Assembly (NCBI GenBank): GCA_034435635.1
Contig: DAOTWY010000015.1
Span: forward strand, 19,636-83,635
Reading direction: 5' to 3'
DNA: 64,000 nucleotides
From: DAOTWY01 sp003696565
GTDB taxonomy: Bacteria; Chloroflexota; Anaerolineae; Aggregatilineales; Phototrophicaceae
Every line of letters starts with the position of its first letter. The stretch's first letter is position 1. Under the pieces are notes generated by a model. The model was given only the letters and a program-made list of their open reading frames with translations, did not search any database and had not been told where the DNA came from. Shown here one piece after another: positions 58,330 to 64,000 of this stretch. The position numbers were made by a program, and so were the translations under genes.

Positions 58330-61300
58330 ATGAGCGACGATTTTGAAAAAGATTGGCTAAATAACAACGACGACGATGATGATCTTGATTGGCTAAATAC
58401 TGATGAAGACAATTTGCCCAGCACGGGTGAGTTAGATTTAGAACTCGATTGGATGCGCGATACGGAAACAGATAACGCATCTCAACAAGATCAAAACCGC
58501 CTGGGCGTAACAGGTCAGTTAGATTGGCTACGTGCCACCCAAAATCAAGATCAAGATGATGACATAACCATTGATGACGATGATGATTTTACCCCGGCAT
58601 GGCTAAAAGAAGCCAATATGGATACAGGTGAAATCGCCAACATCGCAGAGCAAGACCTGCCAGATTGGTTACAACAAGACGATGACCTACCAGATGATCA
58701 ACCGGAAGATGATGACATCCCGGATTGGCTAAAAGCGGCTGAGCCACAAGTCGAAGATGATATATCTCTAGAGGATGAAGCCAGTACATGGCAAGCAGCA
58801 ACCGACTGGGAACCACAAGATACTGATGATGCTGCCCTAGAAGATGAAGAAATTCCGGACTGGTTAAAAGACACCGAGCCACCTACACCACTGACAACGG
58901 CTGAGGTGATGGCAGTATCATCAGGTCAAGCAGACAATACTGAGGGCAATGTAGATGACATTCCAGATTGGCTTTTAGCAGCGGATGAGGCATCTGATGA
59001 AGAGGAAGAAATACCAGATGTACCGGAATGGCTAGCTGCCACAACTGAAGATGACTGGCAACCAGCCGAGGACGATTCAGACCTCGTAACCGAGGATGAA
59101 GCTTTACCAGAGATACCCGATTGGTTACGCCCAGAAGCATTAGAACAAGAAGAGCAAGCAATCCAAACTGAGAAAGATGCTGCATTTGACACGCTTTTTG
59201 GCGATGATTTGGAACCAATTGAGGCGGAAGAAGACTTAGAAGCGATTCTAAGTGAAGCAACTGCGCCAAACCTAGATGATCTATTTGATGACACAGACTT
59301 TGAGGCAGAAGTTCAAAGCGAGGAAGAAGACTTTGATCTTCTAGGCGATTTGGCTAGTCAGCGCAGTGGATTAACAGGGTTGTTAGGAGAATCGGACGAA
59401 CTCGCTTTCTTAGATGACGCGAGCGATAATTTCGATTTACTAGGTGAACTTGCTGGCGATGAGGACGAATTCACTGATACACCAATTGCGGATGCCGTGG
59501 CAGAAGATGAAGAATTTCTCTCCATGGCGGCGGAACAATCACAAAAACCCCTACAAGGCAGTATTGAAGACGACACACTGCACGGTGTTCAACCAGAGGA
59601 CTCAGAGGATTTTGACACGTTATTAGATGACGATCCTTTCCGCTGGTTTGATGAAGAACAACCTGCATCAGTATCTACATCAGTGGACGAAGATAGCCTA
59701 GACTGGTTACAAGAAATTGATGAAGAAACCTTAGCGCAAGAAGCACAACAACAAGCCAGTGAACAATCACAACAACCAGCCGCTAGCCTCGATGATTACC
59801 TGGCAACATTGGATGACAACACATTCCAACTGCCACAAACAGGTGAACTTTCTGCATTAGGTGGCGAGGTTGACTTTGATGCACTGCTGGATGATGAGCT
59901 GTTTGACCCGGTTACTGCTTCAACAGAAGAAAAGCCACCAATTCCACAAACACCAGATATGCCAGAGTGGTTAGCGGATCTTTCTAGCCAGACTACCGGT
60001 GAAAAATCCGCCGCTGCCATTGTACGCAAGCGCAAAGATCGCCCGTTAGATGACCTAGATGACCGTTTGCGACAATTGCGCGAACGTGGGATGGAAGTCG
60101 TTACGGCAGAAACTAGCACAGAAGACCCAGACTTGGCGCGGATTTTGCCAGGGATCAAACAAGCACTGCCAGAAATTACATTTGAACCGACCGAGGCAAC
60201 CGTTATCGCCCCGAGTTTACAATTAACCATGGATCAACGGCGACGGGCAGATTTATTAAAAGAGTTGGTCGGTGCTGAAGATAACAAGCAGGCAGAAAAA
60301 TCTAAAAAACGCAACCGCTTACCGCTGATTGAGCGTGCTTTGTTGACGGTTATCCTACTGCTGCTGGTTGCCATTCCCTTTTTTACTGATGCTTTCAACA
60401 TTGGGGAATCACCTTCTAGGCAATTTGCACCCGGCTCTCGTGAAATGGCAGTGTTTGATCAAGTAGATGCACTGCAACCTGGCGATTATGTATTGATTGC
60501 AGCCGATTACGGTGCGAGTGGCGCAGCGGAATTAGATACATCAACAGAGGCGATTTTACGTCATGCGCTGCTGCGCGGGGCACACCCTGTCATTGTCAGC
60601 GGCAGCCCAATTGGGTTACTGCGTGCCAGAGTGTTAATCAAAACAATTGCCGAAGAAAGTAACCTCACCATCAACCAAGATTACACCATTGGCAATTATT
60701 TGGTGGCAGATGTGGTTGGGTTGCGTAATTTTGGTGAGAATATCCAACGTTATATTCAGACAGATGTCAATGGCGAGCCAACCCAATTAAACATCCGGTC
60801 ACTGGATGATTTCGCGCTGTTGGTTGTCGTCGTGGAAAGTGCGGATCGCCTGCGTGGGTGGGTAGAACAGGTCGCCCCCATCACCGATGCGCGGATGGTC
60901 GCTGTCACAGGTTTTAGCGCAGAGCCACTTTCTGAACCATATCTTTCTGCCGAAAGTCTAAGCGGGTATCTGGTTGGGTATGTTGACGGCTACACCTACA
61001 GCGTGATGTTAAACACCCTGATTAGCGGCGGATCGTTGATAGCTTCATCAACACCAACAACGCCCGCCCCCACTGCAACATCCAGACCAAGCGACACCCC
61101 ACAGCCAACAGCAACGACACAGGACGAAACCGCAGTCAATACAGTTGATATGACCCCAAGCGATACGTCGCCAAGCCCAACGCCGCAAGGTGGTGAAGCA
61201 CAAATAGCAGCAACTAGTACACCCACGACGACGGCGAGTGTCACCCCATCGCCGCAACCAAGTGAAACACCAACACCGACCAATAGCCCAACACCAACTG

Positions 61301-61956
61301 TTCGGCAAATTGCCATCATCGCAGTAGAAGGAGCGGTTAATGTGCGGGCAATACCAAGCACCTCTGGCGATGTTGTCTCTGCATTGCGGACAAACAACCG
61401 TGCCGACATCATCGGACAAACACAAAATGACATCGGTGAATTGTGGTATAACATCCGCTTTATTGACCCCTTCTCTGGGCAAGTTTCGGAAGGCTGGGTG
61501 CGTGAGGATTTAATACAAGTCAGCTTGGCAGGGGATGAATTAACGCCAGTGCCTTCCCCCACCCCAGTAGAACCAATCATAGAGCCAAGCCCAACCCAAG
61601 AAGGGGCATCGCTAAAAGTATCCCCTGTACTGAAATTACAAGGGGGCGATGAGCCAACCCCAACGCCTGAAGGTGAAGCAACACCAGAAGTAACGCCTGA
61701 ACTCACGCCTGAGCTAACAGCGGAACAAACGCCAGAACTAACAGAAGAAGCCCCGCCCACAGTCCCAGCACCAACGGTGACACCTGTCGTTACAGGCACA
61801 GAGGTTGCTGCACAAGCGCAGGCAATTCAACCGATGGACATTGAACAACGAGATGCCCGTTGGTATAGCATGACGTTAGGCTTAATCGGCGCGATTCTCA
61901 TCATTACAGGCGGGAGTATCCTCAATATTTTGCGTGTGCTGCGGCGGAGGACTTAA
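58330..61956 (+). CDS. Large acidic DWL-repeat membrane protein with SH3b domain
   Basis: The 1208-residue protein begins with ~550 very acidic, probably disordered residues carrying about 14 Trp motifs of the form (I/V/L)PDWLK or LDWL, spaced 20-60 residues apart, plus several TGEL/TGQL motifs. A basic segment (RKRKDRPLDDLDDRLRQL, near 565) precedes a membrane helix (about 664-684). Outside follow an alpha/beta domain (GDYVLIAADYGASGAAE, then AHPVIVSGSPIGLLRARV), a Thr/Pro linker, an SH3b domain (about 995-1065; GAVNVRAIPSTSGDVVSAL), a second Thr/Pro/Glu linker and a C-terminal helix (about 1178-1200). The Trp motifs look like docking sites for a cytoplasmic partner, perhaps the GlmL-like ATPase. 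Confidence 0.85.
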   Translation: MSDDFEKDWLNNNDDDDDLDWLNTDEDNLPSTGELDLELDWMRDTETDNASQQDQNRLGVTGQLDWLRATQNQDQDDDITIDDDDDFTPAWLKEANMDTGEIANIAEQDLPDWLQQDDDLPDDQPEDDDIPDWLKAAEPQVEDDISLEDEASTWQAATDWEPQDTDDAALEDEEIPDWLKDTEPPTPLTTAEVMAVSSGQADNTEGNVDDIPDWLLAADEASDEEEEIPDVPEWLAATTEDDWQPAEDDSDLVTEDEALPEIPDWLRPEALEQEEQAIQTEKDAAFDTLFGDDLEPIEAEEDLEAILSEATAPNLDDLFDDTDFEAEVQSEEEDFDLLGDLASQRSGLTGLLGESDELAFLDDASDNFDLLGELAGDEDEFTDTPIADAVAEDEEFLSMAAEQSQKPLQGSIEDDTLHGVQPEDSEDFDTLLDDDPFRWFDEEQPASVSTSVDEDSLDWLQEIDEETLAQEAQQQASEQSQQPAASLDDYLATLDDNTFQLPQTGELSALGGEVDFDALLDDELFDPVTASTEEKPPIPQTPDMPEWLADLSSQTTGEKSAAAIVRKRKDRPLDDLDDRLRQLRERGMEVVTAETSTEDPDLARILPGIKQALPEITFEPTEATVIAPSLQLTMDQRRRADLLKELVGAEDNKQAEKSKKRNRLPLIERALLTVILLLLVAIPFFTDAFNIGESPSRQFAPGSREMAVFDQVDALQPGDYVLIAADYGASGAAELDTSTEAILRHALLRGAHPVIVSGSPIGLLRARVLIKTIAEESNLTINQDYTIGNYLVADVVGLRNFGENIQRYIQTDVNGEPTQLNIRSLDDFALLVVVVESADRLRGWVEQVAPITDARMVAVTGFSAEPLSEPYLSAESLSGYLVGYVDGYTYSVMLNTLISGGSLIASSTPTTPAPTATSRPSDTPQPTATTQDETAVNTVDMTPSDTSPSPTPQGGEAQIAATSTPTTTASVTPSPQPSETPTPTNSPTPTVRQIAIIAVEGAVNVRAIPSTSGDVVSALRTNNRADIIGQTQNDIGELWYNIRFIDPFSGQVSEGWVREDLIQVSLAGDELTPVPSPTPVEPIIEPSPTQEGASLKVSPVLKLQGGDEPTPTPEGEATPEVTPELTPELTAEQTPELTEEAPPTVPAPTVTPVVTGTEVAAQAQAIQPMDIEQRDARWYSMTLGLIGAILIITGGSILNILRVLRRRT

Positions 61957-61958
61957 TC

Positions 61959-62591
61959 ATGGAAGATATTGGTGTAATCGTTGGCTTTATTTTAACGTTG
62001 ATGGTGTTTAGTTATTTGCTAGGGGATAACGTATTATATCGTCTGGCAGTTTATGTGTTTGTTGGGATGACGGCGGGTTATATTGCCATTGTGACAGTCG
62101 AAAGTGTGTTAATCCCCTGGTTTGATTCAACAATTGGCTCCGGTAACACAATAGAAATCGGTTTTGGATTATTGCCGGTATTGCTTGGGTTAATGCTGTT
62201 ATTTAAAACATCCTCTCGATTAGGGAGGCTAGGAAATTTAGGGATTGCGTTTATTATCGGTGTCGGGACAGCCGTGGCAGTTATAGGGGCAATTATCGGC
62301 ACGCTCATCCCCCTGGTTACAGAAACAGCAGATGCCAGCGGAAAAAGCACATTAGATGCGATATTGATTTTCGTTGGCGTTGCTAGTTCATTGGTTTATT
62401 TCCAATATAATGTCCAAAGGCTACCCAATGGTGAAATTCGTCAGTCTGTGCCAATTCAGTTAATCCGAACAGTTGGACAAGGGTTTATCATCATCACGTT
62501 GGGGGCGTTGTATGGCGCGGCGATTATCACTAGCTTGACGATTTTTAGCGAACGAGTGGGGTTTTTGCTGTCCCCTCTATTGGGAAATTGA
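61959..62591 (+). CDS. Polytopic membrane protein of the DWL/GlmL cluster
   Basis: The 210-residue protein has six to seven helices (DIGVIVGFILTLMVFSYLL at the N-terminus, LGIAFIIGVGTAVAVIGAII in the middle). No family recognised. It starts two bases after the DWL protein's stop and ends three bases before the GlmL-like gene, so the order membrane-DWL-membrane-ATPase is tightly packed. Confidence 0.72.
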   Translation: MEDIGVIVGFILTLMVFSYLLGDNVLYRLAVYVFVGMTAGYIAIVTVESVLIPWFDSTIGSGNTIEIGFGLLPVLLGLMLLFKTSSRLGRLGNLGIAFIIGVGTAVAVIGAIIGTLIPLVTETADASGKSTLDAILIFVGVASSLVYFQYNVQRLPNGEIRQSVPIQLIRTVGQGFIIITLGALYGAAIITSLTIFSERVGFLLSPLLGN

Positions 62592-62594
62592 ATT

Positions 62595-64000
62595 ATGGCA
62601 TCAATTTTAGCAGTTGATTTCGGCAGTGTACGAACCCGTGTGGTACTCATTGATGTAGTCGATGGGGCGTATCGTTTGGTCGCACGGGCAGATGGGCGTA
62701 CAACAGATGGTTTTCCGGTTTACGATTTGGAAGTGGGGTTGAATCGTGTGCTGCGTGATCTCAGTCGGTTAACCGGACGTAAACTTATGGAAGAAACTGG
62801 TCAGATTATCACCCCAGAAAGACCAGACCGTTCCGGAGTCGATATTTTTGCTGTAACCGCAAGCATTGGTCGTCCAGTACGTGCGGTCATTGTTGGGCTA
62901 GTGCCAGATGTCAGCATTGCTAGTGCAATCCGCGCCTCTAATGGCACTTACATTGATGAAGTCGCAACCATCAGCTTAGACGATGGACGCACGGAAGAAG
63001 AACGACTAAATACGCTCTTGTTAAGTAATCCTGACATCATTTATTTAACGGGCGGCACAGAAAATGGTGCGGAAAACGCCGTGTTACGCTTTGCCGAGCT
63101 AATCCGCTTAGCAGTCACGCTTATCAAGCCGGAAAACCGCCGCCCATCGATTATCTATACTGGTAACAGTGCATTGGTGGAAGCGATTAAAGCAATGTTT
63201 GATGGGTTGACAACGGTCTTTATTGGTGAGAATGTCCGCCCGTCAATTGAAACAGAACATCTGGAAAATGCCCGATTGCAGTTAGCAAATGCCTTTGATC
63301 GCTATAAAGAGAACCGTCATCGCAGTTTTGCTGTTTTAAGCGAGATGAGCCAAACAGGGATCATGCCCACTGCACAAGGTTATACGTTGATAGCCGATTA
63401 TTTGGGCAAAATCACACAGGCAGGTGTTGCCGTGGTGGATGTTGGCAGTGCATCTAGCACGCTTGCTATCTCATTTGGTCAGGATGTGGTGAGTGCCATT
63501 CGGACAGATGTGGGTTTAGGGCATAGCGCACCCCAGTTATTAAATACCATTGGGGCAGATGCTGTACGATATTGGCTCCCGATGTATATCAGCGAGGATG
63601 AGTTACAAAACTATGTCCTGAATAAATCCTTGCGTCCGGCGACGATTCCAATGACCTTACGCGAGTTATATATTGAACACGGCTTGTTACGCGCGGGGAT
63701 TCGGCGGATGCTGGTGGATGCCAATCCGACTTGGGAGCATCAATCGCTGGCGTTGACACATATCATTATGGCAGGTGCAGCATTAACTGGTACTGGTAGC
63801 CCCGGATATGATGCGTTGCTCATCTTGGATGCATTACAACCCACTGGAGTGACCACGCTCCATGCAGACCCCTACGGTTTAGTATCTGCAATGGGTGCCA
63901 TCGCCACCCAAGAGCCATCCGCCGTTGTGCAATTGTTAGATAATGACAGCCTGAGTGTAATCGGCACGGCAATTAGCTTAACCGGTCGCCCACGCCTAGA
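62595..64000 (+). CDS. GlmL/MutL-like actin-fold ATPase, 3'-truncated by the window end
   Basis: The frame is open from ATG 62595 to the last base, about 468 residues, and has no stop. It begins ASILAVDFGSVRTRVVLID, the phosphate-1 loop of the ASKHA (actin/Hsp70/sugar kinase) fold, with AGVAVVDVGSASSTLAI as the second phosphate loop near 285. The segment DIIYLTGGTENGAENAVLRF and the AGAALTGTG-type segment fit the glutamate mutase accessory protein L (MutL/GlmL) family. In Clostridia that protein is linked to glutamate mutase, which is absent here. Its placement after membrane proteins suggests a different job, for instance driving a membrane complex. Family call fairly firm, role unknown. Confidence 0.85.
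   Translation, partial: MASILAVDFGSVRTRVVLIDVVDGAYRLVARADGRTTDGFPVYDLEVGLNRVLRDLSRLTGRKLMEETGQIITPERPDRSGVDIFAVTASIGRPVRAVIVGLVPDVSIASAIRASNGTYIDEVATISLDDGRTEEERLNTLLLSNPDIIYLTGGTENGAENAVLRFAELIRLAVTLIKPENRRPSIIYTGNSALVEAIKAMFDGLTTVFIGENVRPSIETEHLENARLQLANAFDRYKENRHRSFAVLSEMSQTGIMPTAQGYTLIADYLGKITQAGVAVVDVGSASSTLAISFGQDVVSAIRTDVGLGHSAPQLLNTIGADAVRYWLPMYISEDELQNYVLNKSLRPATIPMTLRELYIEHGLLRAGIRRMLVDANPTWEHQSLALTHIIMAGAALTGTGSPGYDALLILDALQPTGVTTLHADPYGLVSAMGAIATQEPSAVVQLLDNDSLSVIGTAISLTGRPRL

Noticed and set aside
60996..61799. 267-codon minus-strand frame rich in Gly, Val and Ser
   Set aside because: It is antisense to the Thr/Pro linkers and SH3b domain of the DWL protein; low complexity is a by-product of ACC/CCA codons.
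1..64000. CRISPR arrays, rRNA or tRNA genes, insertion sequences
   Set aside because: No regularly spaced direct repeats, no TTCRANY-type tRNA ends with matching acceptor stems and no transposase-like frames were seen by eye.

Overview
The window reads as a chromosomal segment of an aerobic or facultatively aerobic member of the Chloroflexota, most likely class Anaerolineae or a near relative. This is inferred from gene content and style, with no rRNA or tRNA gene present to confirm it. Pointers are moderate GC, many secreted proteins with Thr/Pro or Pro/Asn linkers, lipoproteins and SH3b/LysM modules, a long acidic protein with repeated DWL motifs beside a GlmL-type ATPase, and GT39/DUF2723 membrane glycosyltransferases. 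There is no phage, transposase, CRISPR array or other obvious mobile DNA; the region looks like core and lineage-specific chromosome.

Layout. 1-2445: end of a cytochrome c oxidase operon (unknown membrane protein, subunit III, subunit IV) closed by a terminator. 2527-6290: peroxiredoxin, glutamine synthetase, LysM-glycosidase. 6291-11044: two tandem paralogues of unknown function, a secreted protein, a VIT/VWA protein. 11094-13639: a copper/redox island with a NarL-type regulator, a histidine kinase carrying a C-terminal YHS metal-binding domain, an HMA metallochaperone and a redoxin lipoprotein interrupted by an in-frame TGA that I read as selenocysteine. 13712-18888: TIR-WD40 protein, beta-propeller protein, macrodomain protein, CoA transferase. 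18910-19781: a cytochrome c lipoprotein and a thioredoxin-like lipoprotein whose CxxC is encoded TGA-CCG-CCT-TGA, i.e. a UxxU candidate. 19898-29813: secreted and membrane proteins, a glycosyltransferase, LspA, a second glycosidase-like protein. 29815-31892: a chelatase locus in which a ChlI-like frame and a VWA frame are joined through an A9 slippery run. 31965-45173: epimerases, oligoendopeptidase F, pterin dehydratase, an ECF sigma/anti-sigma pair, GT39 plus glycosidase-like pair, and EthD-xpt-guaA. 45178-49453: DUF2723 protein, lipoprotein, M23 peptidase, divergent macrodomain. 49484-53748: peptide ABC transporter. 53802-56583: CoaE fused to an acetyltransferase-like domain, then ribosomal protein S1 preceded by a structured leader. 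56694-64000: a collinear membrane-protein cluster ending in a GlmL-like ATPase that runs off the window.

Main points of interest: two selenoprotein candidates sharing an 11-nt sequence at the UGA and GUG-loop hairpins just downstream; a tightly bounded -1 frameshift site that would make a small and a medium chelatase subunit from one gene; a folded RNA candidate before rpsA; a histidine kinase-YHS fusion; and the DWL-repeat/GlmL membrane cluster, the best candidate for an undescribed complex.
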